From NCBI RefSeq assembly GCF_029937755.1, contig NZ_JAPYPG010000001.1, positions 978,720 through 1,042,719 of the forward strand: DNA of 64,000 nt, written 5' to 3'. Both the position numbers and the translations under genes were made by a program. This document shows positions 1-10,533 of this stretch, piece by piece. Position 1 is the stretch's first letter. The number at the start of each line of letters is the position of its first letter. This stretch comes from Henriciella sp. GTDB taxonomy: Bacteria; Pseudomonadota; Alphaproteobacteria; Caulobacterales; Hyphomonadaceae. The notes under the pieces were generated by a model. That model worked only from the letters and a program-made list of their open reading frames with translations, searched no databases and was not told the origin of the DNA.

Positions 1-587
1 TGCAGGACGTCAGTGATGACGCGGCCGGGGATGTGCCCGCCCTTGACTAGAACACCCTTGGCGCCACGCTTCAAAAGCGCTTCGGCGGCCCGGCGTTGAC
101 CGTTGACGCCATCAACTGACTTGCCTGTGAGGACTTCCGCTTCCGGTGCGTTGGGGGTCAGAAGGGCGACGCCGGGCAACAGGACCGAGGTCAGCGCTTC
201 GACGGCGCGTTCGTTGACCAGCCGGTCTCCTGAGCTTGCCACCATGACCGGGTCGACGATCCGAGGAACGTCACGGGCACGCTCATCCAGCGTTTCACCA
301 ACCAATTCGACGAGATCGGCCGTGGCGAGCATGCCGGTCTTCACGGCATCGGCGCCGATGTCCTTCAGGCAGACAGCCATCTGGCTACGCACGATGTCCA
401 GAGGAATCGGGTGAACCCCATGAACGCCTGTCGTGTCCTGGACGGTGATGGCGGTGACGGCGGTCATCGCATAGCCGCCCATCGCCATGATGGCCTTGAT
501 ATCGGCCTGGATGCCAGCCCCGCCCCCGGAATCCGATCCGGCGATGACGAGGACGCGGCCATTTGGATCAGGTCTCTTTTCGATCAT
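1..587 (-). CDS. thiD: Hydroxymethylpyrimidine/phosphomethylpyrimidine kinase, 3'-truncated by window edge
   Basis: The minus strand is open from an ATG at 587 to the window edge, giving the first 195 residues of a ThiD/PfkB-fold kinase. ThiD phosphorylates HMP and HMP-phosphate in thiamine diphosphate synthesis in the cytoplasm. Visible are the N-terminal substrate loop GSDSGGGAGIQADIKA (residues 17-32), the Thr-rich stretch AVTAITVQDT (about 42-51), VDPVMVASSGD in the middle and TPNAPEAEVLTG, all typical of ThiD. A GAGG lies about ten bases before the ATG. The C-terminal part with the anion-hole Gly and the catalytic Asp is outside the window. It sits downstream of ftsH on the same strand, but a terminator separates the two, so it is probably transcribed on its own. 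Confidence 0.93.
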   Translation of the reverse strand, partial: MIEKRPDPNGRVLVIAGSDSGGGAGIQADIKAIMAMGGYAMTAVTAITVQDTTGVHGVHPIPLDIVRSQMAVCLKDIGADAVKTGMLATADLVELVGETLDERARDVPRIVDPVMVASSGDRLVNERAVEALTSVLLPGVALLTPNAPEAEVLTGKSVDGVNGQRRAAEALLKRGAKGVLVKGGHIPGRVITDVL

Positions 588-602
588 TTGCTGGAGCCTC
601 CA

Positions 603-636
603 ATAAAAAAGGGCGCAGCCATGCGAGGCAGCGCCC
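603..636 (-). terminator. Rho-independent terminator of ftsH
   Basis: On the minus strand the six-base arms GGGCGC (631-636) and GCGCCC (611-616), extended by GCC/GGC after one mismatch, are followed by a T-run (610-603). It lies 22 bases after the ftsH stop and just before thiD. Confidence 0.85.
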
Positions 637-657
637 TCTTTCTCAAGTGTCTGACGA

Positions 658-2574
658 TCAGGCCGGGCTCGGTTCGCCGTCCGGCTCGCCACCGAAGCCC
701 TTGCGGCGCTTGCCGGTTACCGGCACCGCTGAGGCGGGGCCTTGCGGCTCATCCGGCTCATCCGGGCGGTGGGGCGGCTTGCCGTCGAGCAGGTCACGAA
801 TTTCCTCGCCGCTGAGCGTTTCGTATTCGAGCAGGCCTTCAGCGAGCGTGGACCACTGATCGCGATACTTCGTCATGATGTCGCGGGCGTCATCCATGCC
901 GCGCTGGACCAGCTTGCGAACCTCTTCCTCGATCTTCTTCGAGGTGTCTTCCGAGACATGCGACTTGTTCATCAGCTGTTGGCCAAGGAACACGTCACCC
1001 TGGTCTTCGGCATAATCGACCGGTCCGATCTCGTCCGACAGACCCCAGCGGGTCACCATGGCGCGGGCGAGCTTGGTGGCCTGCTGAATGTCGGAGGCGG
1101 CCCCCGCGGTGACATTCTCCATGCCGAACTTTTCTTCCTCGGCGACGCGGCCGCCCATCATGATGGCCAGACGCGATGTCATCTCGATCTTCGACATCGA
1201 CATCTTGTCGTCTTCGGGCAGCTGCATGACCATGCCGAGGGCACGGCCACGTGGAATGATGGTGGCTTTGTGGACCGGGTCGGCCGCGGGCACCTTGAGG
1301 GCCACGATAGCGTGTCCGGCTTCGTGCCAGGCGGTGAGTTCGCGTTCCTTGTCGGACATGACCATGGAGCGTTTCTCGGGCCCCATGAGCACCTTGTCCT
1401 TGGCGTCCTCGAACTCGGCCATGGCCACTACGCGCTTGCCGCGGCGAGCGGCGAGCAGGGCTGCCTCATTGACGAGGTTGGCCAGGTCGGCGCCGGAAAA
1501 GCCGGGCGTGCCGCGTGCGATCACCTTCGGATTGACGTCCTTGGCGAGCGGCACATTCCGCATGTGGACCTTGAGAATACGCTCACGGCCCAGAATGTCG
1601 GGATTGTTCACGGTCACCTGACGGTCGAAACGGCCCGGGCGCAGAAGGGCCGGGTCGAGCACGTCCGGACGGTTGGTCGCGGCGATGATGATAATACCGT
1701 CATTGGCTTCAAAGCCGTCCATCTCGACCAGAAGCTGGTTCAGCGTCTGCTCGCGTTCGTCATTGCCGCCACCGAGGCCGGCGCCGCGCGAGCGGCCAAC
1801 GGCGTCGATCTCGTCAATGAAGATGATGCACGGGGCATTGCGCTTGGCCTGTTCGAACATGTCGCGGACACGGCTTGCGCCGACGCCGACGAACATCTCG
1901 ACAAAGTCAGACCCGGAAATCGTGAAGAAGGGTACACCAGCTTCACCCGCAACGGCGCGAGCCAGCAGGGTCTTACCTGTACCGGGCGGACCGACAAGCA
2001 GGGCACCCTTGGGGATCTTGCCGCCAAGGCGCTGGAAGCGGGCCGGATCGCGCAGGAATTCAACGACTTCCTGCAGCTCTTCCTTGGCCTCGTCTACGCC
2101 GGCGACATCATCAAAGGTCACCCGGCCAGACTTTTCGGTCAGCATGCGGGCGCGCGACTTGCCGAAGCTCATCGCACCGCGGCCACCGCCGCCGCCCTGC
2201 ATCTGGCGCATCAGGAAGAGGAACAGGCCGAGGATCAGGATAAGCGGAAGGAGGTTCAGCAGAAGGCCGCCAAGGCTGAAGCCTGTATCGGCATCTTCGG
2301 TCACCTGCACGCCGAGATCGGAGAGCTTGTTCGACGCTTCGAAATTGCTCGGAAGTTTCTCGGCATAGACGGTACTGCCGCCCTCTGTCGTGGCCGTGAT
2401 GCGGTCGTTTGTGACCGTCGCTTCGGAGACCTGACCGTCCTTGGCCATCTGCATGATTTCGGAGATCGGAACCTTCTCCGAACCGGCCGCCACTGATGAG
2501 CCTTGCATGGCGATCATCATGGCCACAACGAGTGCAGCAATGAGCCCCCAAACTGCGAGATTACGCATGTTCAT
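658..2574 (-). CDS. ftsH: ATP-dependent zinc metalloprotease FtsH
   Basis: Membrane-anchored AAA+ protease that forms hexamers on the inner membrane and degrades misfolded membrane proteins and short-lived regulators. With the ATG at 2574 the protein has 638 residues, normal for the family. Two membrane segments (about 5-23 and 101-122) flank a periplasmic domain; then come Walker A GPPGTGKT (195-202), Walker [10 protein letters not shown] (about 249-257), the second region of homology ending RPGRFDRQV, and the zinc site HEAGH (417-421). The C-terminal tail is rich in Pro, Asp and Glu. Starts at TTG 2580 or ATG 2568 are also possible; no strong ribosome binding site decides. It is divergent from the TAXI gene and ends at its own terminator. 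Confidence 0.98.
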   Translation of the reverse strand: MNMRNLAVWGLIAALVVAMMIAMQGSSVAAGSEKVPISEIMQMAKDGQVSEATVTNDRITATTEGGSTVYAEKLPSNFEASNKLSDLGVQVTEDADTGFSLGGLLLNLLPLILILGLFLFLMRQMQGGGGGRGAMSFGKSRARMLTEKSGRVTFDDVAGVDEAKEELQEVVEFLRDPARFQRLGGKIPKGALLVGPPGTGKTLLARAVAGEAGVPFFTISGSDFVEMFVGVGASRVRDMFEQAKRNAPCIIFIDEIDAVGRSRGAGLGGGNDEREQTLNQLLVEMDGFEANDGIIIIAATNRPDVLDPALLRPGRFDRQVTVNNPDILGRERILKVHMRNVPLAKDVNPKVIARGTPGFSGADLANLVNEAALLAARRGKRVVAMAEFEDAKDKVLMGPEKRSMVMSDKERELTAWHEAGHAIVALKVPAADPVHKATIIPRGRALGMVMQLPEDDKMSMSKIEMTSRLAIMMGGRVAEEEKFGMENVTAGAASDIQQATKLARAMVTRWGLSDEIGPVDYAEDQGDVFLGQQLMNKSHVSEDTSKKIEEEVRKLVQRGMDDARDIMTKYRDQWSTLAEGLLEYETLSGEEIRDLLDGKPPHRPDEPDEPQGPASAVPVTGKRRKGFGGEPDGEPSPA

Positions 2575-2769
2575 ATTCAAATCCGTCGATCCTGGTGTGT
2601 CTTGGAGAACACTAACATAGGGGGCACACTACCAGAAAACGACTCAAATTGCCGTCATCTTCCTGCAATTGCTTCAGCGTGCCGCATGATAGGGCGTCCC
2701 TGTGGAAATCATCCACTCGACGGAACAGGACCGGGCAGTCTAGAGTCGGGGCTGAGGTGGGTCGCGCTC

Positions 2770-4086
2770 ATGGACAAGAAAATGAAAGATGCACTCAAGG
2801 TTTATGGGCCGCTCGCGCTGCTCGCGTTGGCCAGCATCTGGCTTGCCCTGTCCCTGATCGACCCGGCCCCGCCCCGGAAGATCACCTTCGCATCGGGCGG
2901 TTCGGGGGGAGCCTATTATTCCCTCGCTCAGCAGTACAAGCAGGCTCTTTCGGAAAGTGACGTCGAGGTCGAAGTTCTCGAAACGCGGGGGTCGGTCGAG
3001 AATCTCGATCTCCTGATGGCGGGTGAGGCCGATGTCGCCTTCATACAGGGCGGACTTGCCGGGCCGGAGAACCGCGAAAAGCTCCGTTCGCTTGCCGGGA
3101 TGTTCCATGAACCGTTCTGGGTGTTCATGCGCGAGGATGTGGGGGCGGATGATTTCGGAGACTTGAGCGATGTGCGCCTGGCGATCGGTCCGGACGGGTC
3201 GGGCACGCGCGCCCTTGCGCTCGACCTTCAGGAAACATGGGGCGGTGACTGGACGGACAAGTCGCGTCGCAGCGAGAGCGGCCTTGCAGCGGCCTCGGCC
3301 CTGAAGGCGGGCGATCTCGACGCGGCGGCTTTTTCAGCGTCGATTGATGCGCCCTATATCGAGGATTTGCTTGAGACGGACGGCATTTCTCTCCTGCCTT
3401 TCGAGCGGGCCCCGGCCCTTGCCCGACGCACGGCGGCGCTCGACGAAGTCACGCTTTACCGGGGTATTCTCGATCTCGAAAACGATGTGCCGGCTCAGGA
3501 TGTGCCGCTCATCGCGTCGGTGGCCCAGCTTGCCGTGGATGAGGCGCTGCACCCGGCCATCCAGTCGCTCCTGCTTGAGGCCTCCGAAAACATCCACTCG
3601 GGGAATTCGGCCTTTGCGCCCGCAGGTACCTTCCCGGACAAGTCCCTGATCGACATGCCGCTTTCCTCGGAAGCCGAGCGATACTGGAAGAATGGGCCGT
3701 CCTTCCTGCGCAACTATTTTTCTTTCCAGGTGGCAAATTTCCTCGAACGCGCCTGGGTGTTCCTGATCCCGCTTATCACGCTGCTTATCCCGCTCGTACG
3801 TGTGGCGCCGCCAATCTATCGCTGGCGCGTGCGGCGAAAAATCTACGTCTGGTACAAGGATTTGCGCGAACTCGAAGCACGCGGGCGCGAGGCGACCACG
3901 AATGATCAGCGCGACGAGGTGCTGACAGAGTTATCAAAACTCCAGAAGGAGGTCGGCGAACTCGATGTGCCGCTCTCCTATACGGAAGAAGTTTACCACC
4001 TGCGCAGCCACATCGCTTTCGTGCGCCAGCTGGTGCAGGGGCTCTATTCTCGTGAAGCTGGCATTCCGGCCGTAAAGACGGCCTGA
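2770..4086 (+). CDS. Membrane-anchored TAXI-family TRAP transporter solute-binding protein
   Basis: 438-residue protein with the TAXI-type periplasmic binding fold: ITFASGGSGGAYYSLAQQY near the start of the mature domain and ETRGSVENLDLLMAGEADVAFIQGG, a typical ligand-pocket region. An N-terminal hydrophobic segment (about 10-30) and a second one near residue 325-350 (WVFLIPLITLLIPLV), followed by a basic, charged, probably coiled tail, suggest a domain tethered at both ends with a cytosolic C-terminus. Ordinary TAXI proteins are exported and free. No TRAP permease lies next to it, so its partner is unknown. ATG 2770 follows GAGG by about a dozen bases; longer reading upstream lacks similarity. 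Confidence 0.85.
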   Translation: MDKKMKDALKVYGPLALLALASIWLALSLIDPAPPRKITFASGGSGGAYYSLAQQYKQALSESDVEVEVLETRGSVENLDLLMAGEADVAFIQGGLAGPENREKLRSLAGMFHEPFWVFMREDVGADDFGDLSDVRLAIGPDGSGTRALALDLQETWGGDWTDKSRRSESGLAAASALKAGDLDAAAFSASIDAPYIEDLLETDGISLLPFERAPALARRTAALDEVTLYRGILDLENDVPAQDVPLIASVAQLAVDEALHPAIQSLLLEASENIHSGNSAFAPAGTFPDKSLIDMPLSSEAERYWKNGPSFLRNYFSFQVANFLERAWVFLIPLITLLIPLVRVAPPIYRWRVRRKIYVWYKDLRELEARGREATTNDQRDEVLTELSKLQKEVGELDVPLSYTEEVYHLRSHIAFVRQLVQGLYSREAGIPAVKTA

Positions 4087-4092
4087 TCCGCG

Positions 4093-4563
4093 TCAGGCTG
4101 ACTTGCTATAAGGGACGCGGTCAGCGGCCCCGGTATCGGCGTTCCGGCTAAGTTGCGAATAGGCCTGCTCGACAAAGCTTGGCCCTTCCTCGCTGCCTAC
4201 GAGCAGGTGAGCCATCGAGGCGGGCTTTGCGTTCAGCGTGACTAGCGCACTTGCCAGCGATGCACTCATTCGCGGCATGTCGAGCCGTTCCCCGCCATTG
4301 GCATCGACCAGTGCGGATTGCGTTTCCTCATCGAGAATCTGTTCTTCGACGTCCGGTGCCGGCGTATTGTCTTTCGACCGGGGGGCTGCCGCTTTCAGGC
4401 GCATGGAGGCATCCACCGGAGACGGCGGCGGCCCGGATGAGACGGGCTGGGGATCTTTTCTTGCCGTGTCTTCTGCGCGCGAGGAGTGCGCCTCTGGTGT
4501 CTGTGCAAGATGGCTCAGAGACGGCCTCACGGTCGTCTGCAAGATGGACAGAACTGATGACAT
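4093..4563 (-). CDS. Hypothetical protein, Pro/Ser/Ala-rich
   Basis: 156-residue reading frame on the minus strand, ending six bases from the stop of the TAXI gene (convergent). It has no signal peptide or membrane segment. The first half is low in complexity (HSSRAEDTARKDPQPVSSG, then PPPSPV), the second half more ordered (LASALVTLNAKPASMAHLLV). I recognise no family. The ribosome binding site is unclear (a G-run before the ATG). It fills an otherwise empty gap and nothing longer competes with it, so it is probably real, but a non-coding gap is possible. Confidence 0.5.
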   Translation of the reverse strand: MSSVLSILQTTVRPSLSHLAQTPEAHSSRAEDTARKDPQPVSSGPPPSPVDASMRLKAAAPRSKDNTPAPDVEEQILDEETQSALVDANGGERLDMPRMSASLASALVTLNAKPASMAHLLVGSEEGPSFVEQAYSQLSRNADTGAADRVPYSKSA

Positions 4564-4697
4564 ATGCGGCCCCCCGCCGACTAGTAGATTGGGGGCTTAT
4601 GCCAGATCGGTCTGTAGGAACCGCGAAATAGGACTTGTGATTTTCAGATAGAATTCCGGGTCATGATAAATGCGGAATTTACCATTGTAGTCCGGCG

Positions 4698-5873
4698 TCA
4701 GGCTTCGGCCTGCTGGGCCAGCGCCTCGCGGCGCTTCTCGGCGGCTGACTTCTTCACACTTTCCGACCTAAGCTGTCCGCAGGCGGCGAAGATATCGCGA
4801 CCGCGCGGGGTACGGATCGGTGAGGCATAGCCCGCCCGGTTCACGATCTCGGCGAAGTTCTCGATCGTCTCCCAGTCGGAACACTCATAGGGAGAGCCCG
4901 GCCACGGGTTGAACGGGATAAGATTGATCTTCGCGGGTACACCGCGCAGCAACTTCACCAGGTCACGCGCCTCGGCGAGCGAGTCGTTCACGCCTTTCAG
5001 CATGACGTATTCGAAGGTCACGCGTTTGGAATTGCCGAGATCCGGATAGGCGCGGATGGCATCGAAGAGCGTCTTGAGGTCATACTTTTTGTTGATCGGC
5101 ACGATCTCGTTGCGAAGGTCGTCGCGTACCGCGTGCAGCGAAATGGCCAGCATGGCGCCGGTGCGTTCGCCCAGTTCCGGGATCTTTGGCGCAACGCCAG
5201 CCGTCGACACCGTAATCCGGCGCCGGCCGAGCGCGATGCCGTCGCCATCCGAAATCGTGTCGATGGCCTCGGCCACATTGTCGAGATTATAGAGCGGTTC
5301 GCCCATGCCCATGAAGACGATGTTGGTGAGCTTGCGGTTCTCCATCGAACTCGGCCATTCCTGCAGCTCATCTCGCGCGATCAGGACCTGATTGACGATT
5401 TCCTGGGCCGTCAGGTTACGCACCAGCTTTTGCGTGCCGGTATGGCAGAAGGTGCAGTTCAGCGTGCAGCCGACCTGGCTTGAGACGCAAAGCGCGCCGG
5501 ACCGGCCGACATCGGGAATATAGACGCTCTCGCCTTCAACACCGGGCTGGAACCGCGTCAGCCATTTCTGCGTCCCATCCACGGACACCTTGTGTTCGGT
5601 AATCTCCGGACGGGTCAGAACGTACTTTTCGGCAAGCTCAGCGCGCAGCTCCTTGGCGATATCCGTCATTCCGGCAAAGTCCTGGACGCCGAAATGGTGG
5701 ATCCAGCGGCGCAGCTGCTTGGCGCGCATGCCGGCCTTTTTCGGCTCGAGCCCGAGGGATTCCATCTCCGCCTTCAACGCAGGGATGGACAGCCCCGCGA
5801 GATTCTTCGGCGCGGATTCGCTTGCGTTGACGCGGCGTGAAAGGTCCAGATCGTATTTCATTGCGCTGCACAT
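4698..5873 (-). CDS. rlmN: Dual-specificity 23S rRNA A2503 / tRNA A37 C2-methyltransferase RlmN
   Basis: Radical-SAM enzyme that methylates C2 of adenine 2503 in 23S rRNA and A37 in some tRNAs. The 391-residue protein carries the radical-SAM motif CTLNCTFC with cysteines at 136, 140 and 143, the following [15 protein letters not shown], the SAM-binding stretch [13 protein letters not shown], and the C-terminal FAACGQLR cysteine that carries the methyl group. The ATG at 5873 has GAGGA seven bases upstream; the next Met (5861) is an alternative. It is divergent from the monooxygenase gene at 5966. Confidence 0.97.
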   Translation of the reverse strand: MCSAMKYDLDLSRRVNASESAPKNLAGLSIPALKAEMESLGLEPKKAGMRAKQLRRWIHHFGVQDFAGMTDIAKELRAELAEKYVLTRPEITEHKVSVDGTQKWLTRFQPGVEGESVYIPDVGRSGALCVSSQVGCTLNCTFCHTGTQKLVRNLTAQEIVNQVLIARDELQEWPSSMENRKLTNIVFMGMGEPLYNLDNVAEAIDTISDGDGIALGRRRITVSTAGVAPKIPELGERTGAMLAISLHAVRDDLRNEIVPINKKYDLKTLFDAIRAYPDLGNSKRVTFEYVMLKGVNDSLAEARDLVKLLRGVPAKINLIPFNPWPGSPYECSDWETIENFAEIVNRAGYASPIRTPRGRDIFAACGQLRSESVKKSAAEKRREALAQQAEA

Positions 5874-5965
5874 AGCATGTCCTCGGCCGAAATCTAAGAA
5901 TTCGAAGGCATTGTGACTGCAGCGTGTAAATAAAAGGCCGAAAAGGTCTTCGAGGGAGGTACAAT

Positions 5966-7776
<1,811 letters not shown>

Positions 7777-7780
<4 letters not shown>

Positions 7781-8283
7781 CGGCAGAGCGAAGACGCCTT
7801 GTCGATCGCGTTCGCCGATCCCGACAGGGAGAAGTGGTAGGAGACCTTGGTGTCACGCGCCGAGACCGCTTCTACGCGCAGCTCGCTGCCCTTTCTGAGG
7901 GCGGAGACAAGACGCGGATCGTCCTGGTCCTGAGCGAAGGCTTCCTTGCCGACACCATAGAGTGTCCAGCCGGAACGTCCGACGGAAGCGCGGGCGGGCA
8001 GATCGGCCCGCAGCTCATAGCCGACCTTGAGGCTCGGCTGGCTGCGCGCCTTGCCGGACTTCCAGTTGGAGACGAAGAACCACACATCTCCGTGATCGGA
8101 AGCTTTCGGTGCCTTGTCGGTCGCTTCGGTCGCGGCATAGCAAAGCGTCTCGCCGTTCACGGACTCGGTGAAGACGGTCCAGTCATCGTATCGGCCGATG
8201 GCTGTCGGGGCTGCATCTGCAGTAAATGCAGCGGTTCCGAACAAAATGGCCAGACTGGTCAGGGGTCTGTTTATCATGAGCAT
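7777..8283 (-). CDS. Invasion-associated locus B (IalB)-like secreted protein
   Basis: 168-residue protein with a Sec signal peptide (hydrophobic SLAILFGTAAFTADA, cleavage probably near residue 24) followed by the IalB-like fold: IGRYDDWTVFTE at the start of the domain, CYAATEATDKAP and the C-terminal ...KASSLCR with a Cys. IalB proteins are small periplasmic or secreted proteins common in alphaproteobacteria whose biochemical role is unclear; the family name comes from Bartonella and does not imply invasion here. The stop codon shares the palindrome CTAG with the stop of the facing monooxygenase gene. The start is not backed by a strong ribosome binding site; the Met at 8277 is an alternative. 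Confidence 0.8.
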
Positions 8284-8371
8284 GAAGACGATTTGGAGTT
8301 GGAGAAAGAGGTCTTAACGCAGCAAAACTGCCGGAAAGTTAAGGCTGAATTTTGACGGTGCTGCTGACGTG

Positions 8372-8399
8372 TGATGCCAACAGGTCGCGCGCCTAAAGG
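8372..8399 (+). promoter_or_regulatory. Possible ECF-type promoter before the sigma gene
   Basis: TGATGC at 8372-8377 and TAAAGG at 8394-8399 are 16 bases apart and lie about 60 bases before the sigma-factor start. They resemble the TGATCC/TAAGA-like elements I recall for RpoE-ChrR type sigma factors, which usually autoregulate. The match is partial and spacing is from memory. Confidence 0.25.
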
Positions 8400-8457
8400 T
8401 TGCATTTTGCGCCATATGTGCGATTTCTGAGAGCCAGCCATAGCCCTTGGACGTGAC

Positions 8458-9042
8458 TTGACCTTAGCCCGGATTGACAGCGCCAGCAGCGATCGAGCCG
8501 TTCAGTCGGCATATATCCGAAAGATTGCCGAGGAACAGTGCCGGACGTCGTTCGGGCGCCTGTTCGAATATTATGCGCCCCGCTTGAAAAGCTATCTCAA
8601 GCGTATGGGGGCTGAGGATGCTGGCGCCGAGGAAGTCGTTCAGGATGTGATGCTCACCGTCTGGAAGAAGGCCGGCCAGTTCGACGAGAAACAGGCATCG
8701 GTCTCGACCTGGATCTTCAGGATCGCCCGCAACCGCCAGATCGATCTCTTCCGTCAGGCTTCCCGCCCGGAGCTGTCACCCGAGGAGCCGATGCTTCAAC
8801 CGGCAGAGGAAGCTGCGCCCGACGAAACACTGAGCCGGGCCCAGATCGATGCGAGCGTGCGTGAACAGCTGAATGCGCTCCCCAAGGAGCAGCTCGATCT
8901 TCTGAAGGCGGCGTTTTACGACGGCCTCTCCCATTCGGAAATCGCGAAAGCCTTTGACCTGCCGCTTGGAACTGTGAAGTCCCGCATAAGGCTGGCCTTC
9001 AACCGCTTGCGCGGCCGCCTTCAGGGCGAAATGGGCGATTGA
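8458..9042 (+). CDS. rpoE: ECF RNA polymerase sigma factor of the RpoE/ChrR-partnered type
   Basis: 194-residue extracytoplasmic-function sigma factor. Region 2 (about 28-95) shows FEYYAPRLKSYLKRMGAEDAG, AEEVVQDVMLTVW and TWIFRIARNRQIDLFRQ; region 4 (about 130-188) shows LPKEQLDLLKAAFYDGLSH, SEIAKAFDLPLGTVKSRIR. The next gene encodes a ChrR-like cupin anti-sigma factor, so this is an ECF11-type module; in Rhodobacter such a pair answers singlet oxygen. The reading frame has no ATG before the conserved part: upstream it is closed by a stop at 8428 and the first usable start is TTG 8458. The unusual start codon may keep expression low. The gene symbol is by analogy. Confidence 0.88.
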   Translation: MTLARIDSASSDRAVQSAYIRKIAEEQCRTSFGRLFEYYAPRLKSYLKRMGAEDAGAEEVVQDVMLTVWKKAGQFDEKQASVSTWIFRIARNRQIDLFRQASRPELSPEEPMLQPAEEAAPDETLSRAQIDASVREQLNALPKEQLDLLKAAFYDGLSHSEIAKAFDLPLGTVKSRIRLAFNRLRGRLQGEMGD

Positions 9043-9067
9043 CTGCATATGAGACCTGCAGGAAGCC

Positions 9068-9811
9068 TTGACGAAATCAGGAAGCCAGCAATATCGGCTA
9101 TATAGCCGGTTGAGGGGCAAGCAGCAGGTCATAAAATTGCATTCGAGCGAACCATCATATGTGTCCGAACTCTATAGTGCGTATTCCGCCGGACGTTTAA
9201 GCCCAGCCTTTGCCCTGATGGTCGAGACCCAGGCAGCTATGCGCTCGGATATTCTGCGAGACCTCCACATATCGGAGTCGATCGCTGGCGCGATGCTCGA
9301 AAGGGAAGCGCCTGAAACGATGTCTCCCAATGCGTTCGAGCAGGCGCTTCGCGCGATAGATGAAATTGAGGAGACCGAAGACCGGGACCTACAGGCCGCC
9401 CGGGCCGCCGGATCAGAACTGCAGGAGCTGCTCTCACTCCCCGAGCCGCTACGCGAGAAAGCGCTCGAAGCTTGCGAAAAGCAGGGTGGCTGGAGAAATC
9501 TCACGGGGGGTGTCAGCCGGATTGACCTCGGCGACAGCGCTGCTGTCCATGCGCATCTCTACCGCATCAAACCTGGCGCTTCGGTGCCACGCCACAGTCA
9601 CCAGGGCGATGAGCTTACACTTGTGGTGCAGGGTGGTTTCTCGGATGCGACGGGAACTTACGGCCCTGGCGACATCTCACGCCAGACGCCGAGCGATACC
9701 CACCAGCCCGTCGCCGATGATGATGGTGTCTGCATTGCCTTCGCTGTCAGCGAGGGCGGTCTCAGATTTACCGGCATTCTCGGTCTGCTGCAAAAGCTCA
9801 CCGGCCACTAG
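9068..9811 (+). CDS. chrR: ChrR-like cupin anti-sigma factor lacking the N-terminal zinc ligands
   Basis: Up to 247 residues. The order matches ChrR: an N-terminal anti-sigma region with the helix SELYSAYSAGRLSPAFALMV, a linker, and a C-terminal cupin with PRHSHQGDELTLVVQGGF. The cupin metal ligands of Rhodobacter ChrR (His, His, Glu, and a distant His) are all present, the last in SDTHQPVA. The anti-sigma zinc ligands are not: ChrR has THLSLCDEC where this protein has TQAAMRSD, and the first His is also replaced. The start is uncertain: TTG 9068 has AGGAA very close, while TTG 9137 would begin right before the conserved helix. It probably forms an operon with the sigma gene 25-95 bases upstream and holds the sigma factor inactive until the cupin senses damage. 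Confidence 0.85.
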   Translation: MTKSGSQQYRLYSRLRGKQQVIKLHSSEPSYVSELYSAYSAGRLSPAFALMVETQAAMRSDILRDLHISESIAGAMLEREAPETMSPNAFEQALRAIDEIEETEDRDLQAARAAGSELQELLSLPEPLREKALEACEKQGGWRNLTGGVSRIDLGDSAAVHAHLYRIKPGASVPRHSHQGDELTLVVQGGFSDATGTYGPGDISRQTPSDTHQPVADDDGVCIAFAVSEGGLRFTGILGLLQKLTGH

Positions 9812-9831
9812 CCGGCCGGGCAGCGCCCGCC

Positions 9832-10176
9832 TCACTTGTTCCCGTTGATCACTTCAAAGCGCCGCGTCTCGAAGACGCGCAATACTTGCGCGAGATCATG
9901 TCCGCGCTTCAGGACCTGGTCCTGGCTGCCATAGACGACATAGGCCCCTTGCTGGTTCCGGAGGGCCGGGACCTTTTCAATCCGCCAGGTCGGCGCCTCT
10001 GCATGGCGCCGGAAAATCGCGAAAACCGCATGATCGCCATACATGCCGATGGCATAATCCTTGGCCTGACCCGACATGACCATCCGGCCATACACATCCA
10101 GGATGCGACTCATCTCGGTTCTGTGGAAAGCAACCTTCGGCTGTTGCGATGGCTGCAGTCTTGTCACGCTTCCCAT
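9832..10176 (-). CDS. DUF2794 family protein
   Basis: 114-residue cytoplasmic protein of DUF2794, a family nearly confined to alphaproteobacteria and without a known function. The family pattern is clear: FHRTEMSRILDVYGRMV (about 17-33), DYAIGMYGDHAVFAIFRRH, YRIEK-like WRIEKVPALRNQQGAYVV, and the C-terminal VLKRGHDLAQVLRVFE. It is convergent with the chrR-like gene (20 bases between stops) and divergent from the ABC exporter operon. The ATG at 10176 is the only start that keeps the N-terminus complete. Confidence 0.9.
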   Translation of the reverse strand: MGSVTRLQPSQQPKVAFHRTEMSRILDVYGRMVMSGQAKDYAIGMYGDHAVFAIFRRHAEAPTWRIEKVPALRNQQGAYVVYGSQDQVLKRGHDLAQVLRVFETRRFEVINGNK

Positions 10177-10533
10177 AAAGTGAGATCACGCTCCCTTGCT
10201 TTACCGCTCTACCTTCCTGTCGCATTTTTAATGCGAAGAACAGGATTTAGCCGCATTCTCGCCTTGCGAGCGCCGCCGATTACCGCCACCTTGCAATAGT
10301 CGGGTGTTGGTGTCTAGCAGGCATCCCGGACCCATCAGCCCCCCCAGCCCCCCGGGGAGCTTGTTCAACCTTCACCCGACATCCTCACCCCATGCAATAC
10401 GGACCGCCAAGACCGGCAGGTGAAATTTCTTTCACTTTCTGCGTCTTGCCCGCGATTTGAGCAAACAGCCTCTGGCCAGCTGCGGGCGAGATGGTTACTC
10501 AGTTGGCGTCTGTGCAAGCCAACGGGTCCGGAC
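10177..10533. other. 357-base divergent intergenic region
   Basis: No gene is visible between the DUF2794 start and the exporter operon start. The stretch holds a perfect hairpin CGCATT-TTT-AATGCG (10221-10235), possibly in the DUF2794 leader, and two C-runs of seven and six bases around 10330-10355. Promoters for both flanking genes must lie here; I cannot assign them with confidence. Reading of the exporter gene can be extended upstream to 10420 but that part has no family similarity. Confidence 0.5.

Noticed and set aside
742..2496. Plus-strand open frame of 584 codons over ftsH
   Set aside because: Complete shadow of ftsH; no family features, and high GC makes long antisense frames common.
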